From Pelodera strongyloides (Eukaryota; Nematoda; Chromadorea; Rhabditida; Rhabditidae): a stretch of DNA of 64,000 nucleotides. Below are positions 41,301-53,340 of this stretch, piece after piece. Position 1 is the first letter of the stretch, and each line of letters opens with the position of its first letter. The position numbers and the translations under genes are program-made. Location: NCBI GenBank assembly GCA_036852015.1, contig JAANDG010000578.1, positions 1 to 64,000 on the forward strand, written 5' to 3'. Under the pieces are notes generated by a model, which was given only the letters and a program-made list of their open reading frames with translations, was not told the DNA's origin and did no database searches.

Positions 41301-44300
41301 TGCCCTAATTTCGCACTACATTTTGTGCCACGGTGTGCGATACTGGGGCGATGTTTCTATATTTTATGCCCTTTCTTTCAGCCCGTCGTATTGTACAGTA
41401 CCACTTCACTAACTGGAATGACTATAAGGCGCCAGAATGTGTGACTGGATTGCTCCGATTCCTTCATTTGTTGAGGGCAACGCCGGAGTTTAGTTCCACT
41501 CCTGTGGTTGTTCACTGCAGGTTAGTTACTTTGTGTGTATTATTATTATTATTTGGGAATTGTCACATTTTGGGCGGAAATTATCTCGTTTTCATTTGTT
41601 TTTATGTTTTTCCTCTCATCTGAATGCTGATTATGTTATTAGGAATGCACTATTAGTGTTTCGATATTTGTTTTCTTCTTATTGTTTATCTTTGTCAGTG
41701 CTGGTGTTGGTCGAACGGGGACACTGATTGCCATCGACTCAATGTTGGATCAATACGAGAAAGAGGGCAAGGTGGACGTGTTCAGTTTTGTATCCAAAAT
41801 GAGAATGCAAAGGAACCTGATGGTGCAGAGTCTGGTCAGTTTTCACTAGAATCTATAATGTCTAAGTTCTATATATTTGTTTCTTTTTTTGTAACAACGT
41901 GTGTTACGTTTACTGCTCTGGTTCTTGAATTCTGTATCTTTTGTGTATTTCCAGGAGCAATACACCTTCGTGTACAAGGCTCTTGCTGAATGGCACTTAT
42001 TCGGACCGAGCGATCTGGACGAAAAAGCTTTTTTGGAACACTACGATCAGCTTTTAGAACCAGCACCTGGGTACGTTGGATTATGAATTTATGGACTCAC
42101 TTCTCTACAGTTAAAGTAGCGAATCGGCTTAGTTGATGTATGTAGAATATGTGGAATATGTTTGTCTAGATCTAGATGTTTTCCTTGGTTCTTATCTATC
42201 AACTGTGCCCTTTAATTGTTTATACTTGGAAATTGCGATTCGTGGAAAACGTTTATCATATTATTTTTTACTTTTTAGGCGTTCAAGGAGGAATTCGGAT
42301 TTGTCGTTGGCATCCACATCAATGCAGTTGGAGTTTGAGGTATGCTCTAACTTATTGTTTCGTTGGAATTTTTCGAATGTAAGCTATAAGTTAGTACAGA
42401 AGAATCCTGATCATTATTATAATATTATTAATGGTAATTTTCAAGGCTTAGTTTTTTATTAAAAAAAATAGCATTTTGAATTTGTAGAAAACTCTTGAAG
42501 AACTGGAAGCTCGCCATTCGACAAAGTTTGCGAATGAAACGAGTAATCTGAACAAGAATCGATACTCAAGTTCAGTTCCATTTGATAGGAATCGGGTGAG
42601 TGGATTGTGTTGAAGTGTTGAATAGAAAGCCCCCCAATTTGGGCTTGTTTTCTCATTAGACTTGAAACCTTTATTAAGTATTTTTGCAACTAGGTAAACT
42701 GTCAGTTGAACTTGTGATAATGTTTCAAAAACTGACATTTTTTTGCTGTAGGTCGAATTGTTGGATGTTTCCCTAAGTATCCTTACGTAGTTATTGCACT
42801 TCTTTAACGGATGCGTCCCTCAAATGTTCACGTGAATATCATTTATGCAATTCAGGTCTGTCTCCAACCGTTGATAGGATACGCTGACAGCAGTTATATC
42901 AATGCAAGTCATGTAAAGGTTGGTTCTGATTTATTGTTTGATAGTTCTTTTAGAGTGATAATAGTATAGTATTACTTATGATTATCATTGTTAGTAGTAG
43001 TGAGAATGTTTGTAGTATAACATAGAGGATATTGCTATTGATTATCCTATCAGTTTGAGTTGATTATTATGTCCCCTATTAATTAATTGATTATATTACC
43101 TCGTTTATTGATTGATTGATTATGATCATCTCCTTCTCTTTCAGGGTTATTTCTACCCCTTTATTCTCTCGCAAGACCCAATCGATGAGTCGACTTGCTT
43201 CGATTTCTGGAGAATGGTCTCCGAGCAGAGAGTCACTTGTATAGTCGTGCTCAGCAGACAGCAACAGTTCAAACCAGAGGAGAAGGTCTAATATTTAATA
43301 TTTATGAAATTTGTAAATCTGGAAAGTATTTCTGGTTCACTTTGTGTAATTTCATGTTGCGGAACTCGTCTTTATCATGCTGTCAATTCATTTCTATTTT
43401 GCACTATATAACTTGTTGAAGTATTCTTTTCGCGAAGATGTTCCACCGCTTGTAGCCATGTAAAAGACTGTGTTTCATAATGGGCATTTAGAGCAGTTTT
43501 TTGTTCGTCCTTCGTTTTTGCAATGACTCGATGTGATTTCAGTACTGGCCCGAAGATCACTCTGCTCCCCGTATGTTCACCCGGGAGTCTCAGAGTGTGC
43601 GGGTGAGCCTTCTATCAGAGGAGCAAGAGCCCACATCAACACATACACTAAGGAGGTTGGAGTACCACATCAAGGTGGGTATGAGCCTAGTTTACTTATA
43701 TTCCTTTTTGTTTTATGATATGCCCAAATGTTTGTTCACCTATGTGAAAGAGCGCATCGCTGCGAGAGACAATGTTAAACTCTATTTGATTTATTTTTGT
43801 TAACGTATTATTGTTGTGACTATTGGCTATTGGTAGATTATGGAAACTGGACATAAGTAATGTGCTGATGAGTTAGTGAGTTTGCGTATTATGTGGCATT
43901 GAATTTTGTAGAACGATGCCAAGCCACGTACGGTCTCCCAATTCTGTTGTGAATGCTGGCCAGAAGGAGGGCTTCCAGTTTCGACCGAAAAATTCTTACG
44001 ATTTATCGGAAGAGTTTTGGAGAAACAATCGTCACATAGGGACACGGGACCGATTCTTTTGCACTGCAGGTATGCACCTGGAATAATACCATTTGTTGGT
44101 TCTATCCTATGATGAGGCTGTGGCTGACTGTGTGCTGGTTATGTCCTCCATCCGGTATGAGTTATACTAAATACTATAGATGCCCTAACTTAATCGTTTC
44201 TCAATTCTGATTTTAGGGACGGTTCTTCTGAGAGTGCTGTCTTCTGCGCAATTTGTATTCTGATGGAGCGGTTGAAAGCAGAACATCGGATAGACGTCCT

Positions 44301-44688
44301 TCAGACAGTCAGAGGAATTAGAGCACAGAGAATGCACACGTTCTCTACTACGGTAGGGAGATTACAGATTATCGATTAATTTGTGAAATTAAAGAATATT
44401 TTATCAGCCTTGTGCACATTTCGTTCAACTAGTAACGTCTGGGTATAGCGATAGAAAGGTATTTTTCTGAAGGGGGAATCGGAACATCGAAACATTTTGT
44501 GTTTGATAATGATATTTGTCGTGTGTTCATGTAGCAAGAGAGGTCATCGGAACCGTGGTAAGTAGGAATTAAACTCGGCCGCGGATTATCATGATGCCTC
44601 TGTGATGACTGGAAGTTATTATATTTTCTTCTTTTAGGAACAATACGCATTCTGCTATCAAGCAGTTGCAGAATACCTACGGCGGTAG
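33630..44688 (+). CDS. Receptor-type protein tyrosine phosphatase (Ig and fibronectin-type ectodomain, D1 + pseudo-D2)
   Basis: Thirty-eight coding exons with agreeing phases give 1,422 residues. Signal peptide [17 protein letters not shown] (33630-33786) and an acidic Ser/Thr stretch. Then a Cys-rich module (34038-34145, 34347-34447, 34726-34807; [17 protein letters not shown]). Ig-like domain in 35024-35196 and 35324-35483 (DVTMYCC ... [10 protein letters not shown]). A fibronectin-III-like region follows at about 35886-38511 ([37 protein letters not shown]). Transmembrane helix in exon 39150-39240 ([20 protein letters not shown]). Cytoplasmic D1 (39710-42070): [23 protein letters not shown] and active site [11 protein letters not shown] split by the intron 41521-41698. 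Its WPD loop reads [10 protein letters not shown]2 (42488-44688): [33 protein letters not shown] and HCRDGSSES, where the P-loop arginine is replaced by Glu, so D2 should be catalytically dead. Neither the LAR/PTPRS-D-F group nor another RPTP class can be assigned with confidence. Confidence 0.9.
38200..38393. repeat. (TTA)n microsatellite in phosphatase intron
   Basis: About 190 bases of almost pure ATT/TTA repeat with a few AATTAATT interruptions. It fills the intron between the exons ending at 38195 and starting at 38421, directly after the donor. Confidence 0.97.
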
Positions 44689-45327
44689 CGTCAAGAAGTG
44701 GAAAGAGAGAAACTTATATATTATGGGTGACTTCTTCAAGCATAATGATTAGTATTGTCATAGACTCGATTGTTTATTGCATAATTTATATCTCGGATAC
44801 CTTTTTACTTTTGTTTCGTGGACGTACTCTTGTATATCTAGTCACGTATAGTGTTGTTGAATTAACGCGGTGTTTTTGTTCAACTATTTCTTAGCCGGAT
44901 AGTTGGGGTGGGGGTAATTTGTGCCGCCTATCCTATCTGTGTATTTAAAGCGGTATAACACTTTGTGCTATGTGTGCTGGACAACTGCATTTCGTTGCCC
45001 TTCTGCGCGTTTCAAGCACAGAATGGAGGAGTAATACATGGGAATGCAGTTCTGTCCAAGAATGCGTGTCAAATTTCAAAACTACGTGTCGTACCGCTTT
45101 ATTGCGAGACTTGCCTGCTTCTAAGAATTGGTCCTTTTATTTCTTCCTTCTTTCTATGAACTTGGAAACGGCCCTTGAATGAGTTTATTGTGCGTGTCAG
45201 AGTTTATATTCAATTCGGTCGGGCACAGCTTCTGCTTTAAAGTGGAGAAAGGAAGGCAGGCCATTCTTATGCTCTCCCTCCTACTTTTGTCCTCGCTTAT
45301 AAACTATGCGCCCCGAGAATATAAACA

Positions 45328-45361
45328 CCTCCCTCTCTCTCTCCCTCTCTCTCTCTCCCTC

Positions 45362-45396
<35 letters not shown>
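45328..45396. repeat. CT microsatellite
   Basis: Imperfect (CT)n with CCCTCT interruptions, in the phosphatase 3' flank. Confidence 0.9.
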
Positions 45397-46814
45397 TCGT
45401 TCGTTTCCCTTTCAACTTTTGTTCCTATTGCTCCCTTTTGTGTAGAATTTTAATATTCTGCCTTTTTTAGCCAAGCCATGTGCTTTTCATTGATTTAAGT
45501 TAACCAGTAACGAAGGCTAAATGGTTATATATTTTCTGCCTGGATGAATTAATTTTCATGTGACTAACTTGCCATGGTTGCACGCTAATTGTGAGATAGG
45601 ATCAGTTTGTGAAGTTATCAAATTCCCTCAGTTTGTTGATAATATACGACCACTAATAATCTTGCCATATTCGATTGTTGTACTTTGTCATATTCATTCC
45701 CTTTTTCATCCCCTTTTCTCACTCATTTTGTTGACAATCTTTGTTCGGGTATATTGTCCTTCTCGTCATTTTTTTCAGTTTTTTTTTACATTTTTGTTGT
45801 GAATCGTTATTAATGTTTTGCAGCTCTTGAAGATATGAATGAGTTTGTTGTCGCACTAATAAGACGTATCTTTCCTGTGAATAATGTCAGTGTTGTGATA
45901 TTGTTTTATCAGTTTCTGTTATGATTTATTAGCAGTTATCTTTGTTTCTAGAAGTGAAATTATGATTATGATTCGTTTTTTTTTTTGGAGAAAGCTTAAT
46001 AATTGCTCAAATATACTCACTGATACCACTTATTCATTCGCCATATCTTTTTATTTCCAAAGAATTGTTAATAATTATAATAATTCGTAATATTTTTCTT
46101 TCTAATTTCTTTTTTTTCTTTTAACCACATTAATTAAACTTTGCATAATGACAGCGTCCTGTGTATTCCCTCTTTCAAATGCCAAACATCAGTTTCTGAC
46201 TTATTTTGGTGCTTATTCCCTTCGTTTTCCTTATTCTTTCCTGTTTTCTATTATTATTCGCGATTTATTATATTAACAGTGTGTACATATAAGGAAAATA
46301 AAGAAGATTTTTACTCATGAATAGTTGGATTCTGTTCTGTGATGAGTAGAGATCCCCTCTCGTTGAATTGTTTCTCACACAGAGAGGAGGTTCCGATTGC
46401 ATCCCTTTAAAAGAGTGGAGGAGATATCCATTTATAGACATTTCCTATTCACTCCCACGTTAAAAGTTGAAGAAATTGAATGAAAATAGATTTTTGGAAT
46501 GGTCTTAGGTTTTATGTACTTGAATATTAGTCCGAATCCTCCTGGTTCACTATCACATATTGTCTTGAAGAGATGTGTCTAGTTCTTTGACGATTAAGGT
46601 CTTATTATGTGCTTCTTAGGGGCAGAGAAGAGTTGAAGTGTGAGATTGCGTGTGTGGCCGTTTGCAAGGCCATCCCATACTTTAATTAATATTCCTCACA
46701 CAAATTTCAAGATTGTACACCTTTCGCCTTTTGTTGAGTTAGATGCCTGGAACGAAAAATATGAAGAAAAAAATACGATTTTAGCGAAAATGTTTGCAAA
46801 TGAGGGAGGGGTTT

Positions 46815-47105
46815 GCATACACACAGGAAAACGGAAACACGAAAAAAAAAAACACTGTGAAAAAACACAACGAAAAACCCGAACATGCTCCAAATAAACA
46901 CCGATCACTGATGATCCGTGTTTTTTTCGACCAAGTTCCGTGCTTATTTGGTGTTTGCACCAAAAAAACACGGGTTTTTACTAAAATCTGAAAAATAATA
47001 CATAGGAAAATCGTCGATTATGTTCGAAAAAAACACGGATCATGAGCGGGTTTTTCGATGATCATGTTCCGTGTTTTTTTGGTGTTTTCCATTTCCTATG
47101 CAGCA
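46815..47105. repeat. Iterated-word island with weak terminal inverted repeats
   Basis: Words AACACGGAT, TTTTTTTCGA, CCAAATAA and GTGTTTTTTTGG recur in both orientations throughout. The left edge CACACAGGAAAACGGAAACAC and the inverse of the right edge (GCATAGGAAATGGAAAACAC) resemble each other, suggesting a small mobile element. No coding content. Confidence 0.55.
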
Positions 47106-47650
47106 CCGAAAAATATTGTTTTAAAGTATTCCACGTCTTGAATTACATTTATTACACTTATATGTTATGCTTTTTGCCATGTGTCAGATATAGATAAACT
47201 CGTGTGATTAATTGGTGTCGTAACCGCATTGAAATTACATACAGCTTCAATCAGACTTGCAACATTCCTGAATCAATATCGAAAAGTGCCGATATATTCC
47301 CTTTAAAAATAGAACCCAAGATGAAACATTTGGGCTGTTGAACTAATTTATTTCCGCATGTTTCTTCGATTTAGATTAGATAGTCTCTTTTTTGAACGCT
47401 GCCACACCTCTGAATATTTGAAGTCCTCGTTTGAATTTGATTTGATTTTCCCAGTTCTTTTCCTCAGACAGAAAACTTCTTTTACCCAACTTTGCAACTC
47501 AACAAAAGGGAATATTTTTACTTTCAGTTGAAGTGAAATATTTCATTCTTTTGTATCATCATTGATTTATCGACCGATTTTAATTTGCTTGATATGTTGT
47601 AATCCAAAAGAAAAAAACTAATTATACAGTAAGTAATTAATAATTTCAGG

Positions 47651-49636
47651 ATGTTTTTATGGTTAATCTTCTCCCCTTTGGTCTCTACTGTATATGGTAC
47701 AACATGTGAAACATGCAGTGTTTTCTCTTATATTGAATCACAATTAACGTGTTCGAACCCTTCAACCTGTGAGGGAGCATATTGTTATTACTGTAAGTGA
47801 ACTCTGATTATTGAAAGCAAGGGGTGCTTACTCAGCTAGCACATAATCCGTTATGGAACAGCGTTTTGTAAGCAAATCTTACTTTATGGTTACTGTAATT
47901 GACTAGTTCCCGTTTCGCCTAGCCTAATATAGAGATGGGCGCCCAACTTGTAAAGGGTTTTGCTCTGCGCCGATCTTGGACTACGATAGATTGGGAGTAG
48001 ATACCCAATAGTCCCAGTTCGGTTTGTTCCCATGCTGTTTCCCATTGAAGTTTATATTTGAGATATGGTCCCCGACCGTCGCTCTCTCTTCTTGTCCGGG
48101 TGTGCTGATGACACCCGGTCATTCCCAGATCACATACTCGCATCGTGAGTTTATTAGAAATTAATACAATGTTTATTTAGAAAAACTTTCTATGCATAAC
48201 GTATTGAAGCTTGAAGCCCAGTTTTCAATTAATCTAGTTAATAAACAGGACGTTGAATTTATGACGAGGTGATCAATATAAACGTCACGTGGGCGAAGAC
48301 CGTTTTCACACCTTTATGCTTCGTTGGTGTGATGGAAATATACATTTTTTTTGAAAATAGAGGTACTAAAGGACTTTTTTCATATTGTTCTGTTCCTATT
48401 CTGATTATCCCATTTCGAACTGTCCCATATTTTCAGAAGTACTGTCTGCCGGACGGAGAACCACATCGGACTGTGTGTCTGTGGGGGAAAGGACGATTCC
48501 TCCCCTTGCAATCAAAATAACAATAACACTTTCTATTACATACAAACCAGCTCCCTGCCCATGGATCAGATATCACAGGTGATTTCATGATCTGGTTGCT
48601 CTGAAAGATAATGAAAAATACATGGAAACGCTGGGAGCTTTCTTTGTTGTTGTGTTTCGGTTCTAATTTAACGGGTCAGCACTTCAGGTAACGCCTATTT
48701 TTGGTGTCTCCACCTGATTCTCCGTCTCAAATATAGTAGGATGCATTTTTTTTTCAATTTTCAAGCGCAACATTCACGCAGTTATCAGAAATTTACCATG
48801 ACCAGTCATACCCCCAACAAACTATCGCAGTTTTCACGCCCATCCGCGCTGATTCGCTAACAACGCAAGTGCCACGCCCAATGTAGCATATTGGCCAATC
48901 AGCCCGAAGGGGCGTGACAACTGCGATAGATTGTTGGGTATGACTGGCTATGGTAAACTGATGAATACTGCGTGAATACTGCGCCTGAAAATTGGAAAAT
49001 GGCATATTATATTTGAGACGGAGACTCAGATTGAAACATCAAAAAGAGGGGTTATCTGAAATGAGCCTGACTGAAACTTATTTCGATTCACACCATTTCA
49101 TAGCATTTAACTCAGTCAGAAAACGCTCATCGTCAACGCAATGTGTGGATAAGATTGTAGTTTATGTAAACAAAGAGATTTCCTCCAAGGAGTATTACAT
49201 AAATATATCTATAATGTCAATCACTTATATTTCATTGATAGTGAGCCGTAGCGAAAGCCCACACGAAATCGCCACGAAAGCGTGCCGAAAGCTTATGTAT
49301 CCAACTTATAGTTCACCGCTAGGTACGAATCACATCAGCTCGTGTTTTCGCCTACAATCCCCGTTTGTGAACCCATCATAAGCATTTGCATCATAATCAT
49401 AAACACATCATAATTCATAATCATAAGGTTCCAAAAAAACCCTTATATTTTTGCAGTCTACAACAGGCTTCCGTATGGACTACGTGCGTGCCCGCGTTCT
49501 CCAGATGCATCTCGATGGATATCCCCTTAATTTTGAAGAAGCTGAAGGGGGTAGAAGGGCTCGGACTTCATCAATTACTTCTTATTCTCTTACAATTACA
49601 ATTATCCTTATTTATCTAGCAGTCATTGTTTTCTAA
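47651..49636 (+). CDS. Small Cys-rich membrane-anchored protein, probably three-finger (Ly6/LU-like)
   Basis: Not matched to a named family. Exon 47651-47792 begins MFLWLIFSPLVSTVYG (signal peptide) and continues TTCETCSVFSYIESQLTCSN and TCEGAYCYY, the CxxC...C spacing of LU domains. Exon 48437-48578 read in the frame LCVCGGKDDSSPCNQNN ends with a PCN motif like the terminal CN of three-finger domains. Exon 49457-49636 encodes a hydrophilic stalk and a hydrophobic C-terminus SYSLTITIILIYLAVIVF, a GPI-anchor signal or membrane helix. The last two exons join in phase 0. The first and second do not join directly: phase 1 into this frame gives a stop, so a middle exon between 47793 and 48436 is missing from the model. 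Another frame through the last two exons is also open, so the model is partial. AATAAA at 50120-50125 may end it. Confidence 0.5.
48672..49075. mobile_element. Foldback element, degraded copy of the 63.1-kb TTAA family
   Basis: The inverted arms share TCTCAAATATAGTAGGATGCA-type ends, CAGTCATACCC / GGGTATGACTG and CAACTGCGATAGA with the element at 63109-63518. TTAA lies just left (668-671 of this kilobase). The outermost bases (CGGGTCAG and CCTGACTGAAAC) are decayed relative to the better copy. It sits in the last intron of the first small Cys-rich gene. Confidence 0.82.
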
Positions 49637-50545
49637 AGCGGTTGCACGTGTAGTATATGCATAATATGCAAATTGAGTGCCATTCTGTACCTTTTCCAAA
49701 GAGAACGATGTATTACCATGGAACAGTTGCCCATTTGATGTATGTTTCACAAACCATGTGCTATACCATACAGTATTATTGACTGGGATTTTCAGCTTCT
49801 GTCCTTACCTTACAGTGAAAAGAATCAATTTCCCAAATTAAAATTAAACGATTTTTCTCTGAATCTCATTATTTTTGCTCAACTTCCATTGGTGTCCACA
49901 TCCGTGTATTTTTGTATTTCACTTTGTTTATTTTACACATTTTCGCTTTAGTATTGATTGATTTTTGCCATGTTTGCACTTTTATTGATTAGTTTGAATT
50001 TGAAGGTATATATATTTTTTTACTTCATAGTTTGTTGTGGTTGTGCTTCATCGTTCAATTGTTTACAAATTATTATATAAAGAATACCAATTTCAAATGT
50101 TTATTCCAATTTCGATTGAAATAAATTGTAAAAGCAGCAGTTCTTTAATAAAGAGCCTTAAAAATTAACCTTTCTTCGGAAATAGACAATTCTATTGAAA
50201 AGGCACTGCAAAGTTTGTTCCACGTACAGAGTAAGTAGATTTCATCGGTCACGGTCTTTAATAAGGGGTGGCGGGAGTTTGAATTTATAAACGAGTACGG
50301 TAGGAAAGTTAGAGAGGATTAGAGCAATCGATAGACATATATCGATTGATTTGTTGATTATTGTCTGGAGCCTCTGGATCTCTGCTCTTTCTTCGACGTT
50401 TTTGATTCACGAGAACGTTGCTCTCGGCTTCTGAACAGTGGTTAGATGTGACTGATTGTTTGATAAAATACAGGCTCCCATTGTCCTAGGTCTTATGTAT
50501 ATGCTTCCCTAGAATGTTCAACGTGCAACCTCACATCTTACCTGG
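49637..50545. other. Intergenic between convergent small Cys-rich gene and TSSK-like kinase
   Basis: About 900 bases with no exon. Both 3' UTRs should fall here. AATAAA at 50120-50125 on + and TTTATT at about 50099-50104 (AATAAA on the minus strand) are suitable poly(A) signals. Confidence 0.5.
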
Positions 50546-53340
50546 TTATTGACGGTTATGACATAGTGGCCCTAACGGCGTAGTGACCATAGTGAATCTA
50601 ATGGCCATAGCAGTTCTAATGATCCTAATGCTAATGACCCTAATAGGTGACCTCTGATCCGACGATGCGGCCTCCCGTGGACCTGTCGCGATTCTTCTGA
50701 TATCTTTCCTACTTTCCAATGGAGTGTGTTGAGGGGTTGATACATCACTTTCCTGAAGAAAAATCAATAAATGTAGCAACAAAATCAATCAATAATCAGC
50801 TGTTTAGATAAAATCGATAATGATGCAAAGAAGTAAAACGAACACTTCTGATACGGTAAGCGACTCCCTTCATCCAGTCTAAATTCAACATATCATTGAG
50901 AGACGGACGGGAGGGAGGGAAGGGATGCAGGATGGCATAGATCATACAGCGGAGATCGTGAGAAAGAGGCAGACGAGGGAACCTGAAACAACACACATCA
51001 CTGGAGAGAGACTGGAGAAAAAGAGACCGCTATTTGAGAAGCACAGAATCTTGGTAATCCAGGACATGAACCACTCTGTCCTCATTTGGGTAGTGCAAAG
51101 CGCAAATCTGGGTGGACTTTCATTCAGTAACTAACGAAGGTTATATTTCAGAGGGAGACCACAAATGTGTACCTGTGCGCGCACGATTAGCCTAGAGCAC
51201 CATCTCCACAAGCCCAATTAATTCAAACACCAATTATCTACTCACTTAATCTTGTGACTTAGTTGCTTGTCGATCATTTTCCTCACATTCCTGTCGTCAT
51301 AAGGCATCACTCCAGTGGTTGCCACGTAAAGGACAATACCAGCACTCCAGATGTCAACCTCAACGATATAATTTGGAATTATTCGTGCTAGTTTAAAGCG
51401 AAATGCTAGCTCCTTTGGAAAATTTGCATATGATAATCAAATCCTATGTAGCCTACGCTAATTTTGTACGATCGTCCACGGCAATCGTACAAAATTAGCA
51501 TATAATACATAGGATTTACTAATCATATGCAAATTTTCCAAAGAGGCTAGCATTTCGCTTTAAGTGAATTACTTGTAATATAACGAACTTGCTTATGTTG
51601 TCAACTGCTTATGTTATCAAATATCGATTAGAATATACTCTAAGTGGAAAGATACTGAGCGACGGGCATCGCAAAGTTACCCCATTTCCGGAATACTCCG
51701 CCGCACGAAGAATTTCCGGAGCCACATAAGCCTTTGATCCGCAGAAAGTATTCGATTTCTGAATGTTTACTTTAAATAACAAATTTTTAATTCATACGTA
51801 ATGGTCCTGGGTCCTAAGCAAAAATGTGAACTTAAACCATAAAGCGCACCTCTCCTTGTTTTAACACGCGGGCAAATCCGAAATCGCCCAATTTTACGTT
51901 ATCGTACCGGTCCAAAAACACGTTCTCACACTTGAGGTCACGGTGGAGGATTTGCTTCGTTTCCAAGTACTGAAAGTGAACGTCGTAAAGTTAATATGTT
52001 CTCACTGGGTATCTGTTCTACTTGGGTAGTGCAAGTCCCCAGAACTCTATTCAATCCATATCGATGCTACTTCGCTACCGATGCGTCACTAATTCAATAA
52101 GAAAAGTAATTTGTTATTTGTCGAAGGTAAGAAAGCAAGTCATTCTGCAGACAAATTTTTTGTAGTTTCTTGATTGAAAATCACAATTATAATTCAGCAC
52201 ATGTCAACCTTGAGTGCTTCAATTAGTTGTCGGAAGAGAAATTTGGCTTCATGTTCAGGAATTCTCCTCAACTTCTTCACTTTAGCCAGAATACTGTCGT
52301 GATCACAGAATTCAGTTACCATACAAACGGTGTTAATTTCAGCGTGGGAAGTCACCTAAATAGAATAAATTCAACGCCGAGGAGAACGTTTGATTCCATC
52401 AAATTCCTATAAGTCCATTAAAGGGAGTCCATTGATTTTGGTACTATTATCAAGAAAAATAAATGAAAAAGGGGGTGATTCGAGCTGACCCCATCCCTTT
52501 AAAAACAGAAATCAAGAGTCAAGATTTTTTCTGAAAATAACTATGACAAACCGCGAACACTCGGACGCAATTATCGTGTTGAATCAATCGAACGATTTCA
52601 GTTTCCCGTGGAAGAAAGCGACGGATGTATTCGTTTCTTTTACTAAAGTTTGCTCTTCTTATGCTTGATGGTTATATTAGAAAGTGAACGGTGCACTACA
52701 AACTATATTATGTTGTGATGGTTATACCAGAAAGTGAACTAGGCACCACAAACTACATTATTACGTTCTTTACCAATACAGTTACAACATTACGGTACCA
52801 GATGACTACGAAAAAAAAAACAATAAACTTCTAAACCTAGTATCGATTAGTTTGAGTGCAACGGGTCGTGAGTTCATTTCTGTCCATGTAGCGAGAAACA
52901 CTTTTGAATAGGAGCCCTTTCCTGAAACAAATTTTTTCAAATACAGTAAATTATATGGTACATTACGCCATGTTTAGTTTCAGAGTAGAAAATCACATAT
53001 TTTCTTACCAATCGCCATAATTTACATATGTCTCGTGAGGGAAGTACGTATATATATGTTGGGTTGAAAACAGTAATTTTAAAAGTTCCCTTGCGTTTTT
53101 GTTGACCTTGCTCTTGCTTCAAAAATACCGTAACCAAAGTCGGATATTGATCGGTGTAATGGTTTGGGGTGGTCCTCATATATATGTTGAAATAATCAAT
53201 AATCAATCGATAACTAGCCAACCAATGAATCGGACGATCTTCATTCCAGAGCTTTCGATGCATTTCTTGACAGAATTATCGAGTACAACTTCCTCTTTAT
53301 CATCTGAAGTCGATTCATTTGAGTCGTGTTTAGTGGGCAT
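50546..53340 (-). CDS. TSSK-like serine/threonine protein kinase
   Basis: Nine minus-strand exons: 53223-53340, 52837-52921, 52552-52636, 52209-52355, 51850-51969, 51681-51758, 51246-51358, 50844-50982 and 50546-50752; 363 residues, all phases agree. Start [20 protein letters not shown]. Glycine loop [17 protein letters not shown]-type lysine in VALKLID. The TSSK hallmark LPRE appears in [37 protein letters not shown] is the catalytic loop, GDFGFAR carries the metal-binding DFG, and [14 protein letters not shown] is the activation and P+1 segment, followed by [20 protein letters not shown]. After the kinase core, the last exon is Ser/Arg/Thr-rich ([16 protein letters not shown]). TSSK kinases act in late spermatid development in mammals (family knowledge); the role here is unknown. 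All catalytic residues are present, so an active kinase is expected. Confidence 0.88.
51393..51563. mobile_element. TTAA-flanked foldback element in kinase intron
   Basis: A 163-base element (51397-51559) flanked by TTAA on both sides. It begins AGCGAAATGCTAGC and ends GCTAGCATTTCGCT. The arms pair over about 75 bases with a short loop near CGTCCACGG. It lies within the intron between the exons ending at 51681 and starting at 51358 (minus strand). Non-coding. Confidence 0.88.

Larger units (their letters stand above)
44689..47650. other. Intergenic phosphatase / first small Cys-rich gene
   Basis: About 3 kb without supported exons. It includes a CT microsatellite (about 45328-45396), a late AATAAA at 46297-46302 that could serve the phosphatase transcript, and an iterated-word island (about 46815-47105). 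The open frames of 60-91 codons over the island appear on both strands and reflect its word repetition. Confidence 0.45.

Noticed and set aside
42752..42776. Tiny exon VELLDVSL in phosphatase D2
   Set aside because: Direct joining of 42595 to 42856 gives the conserved [10 protein letters not shown]; the tiny exon would add residues and breaks the phase.
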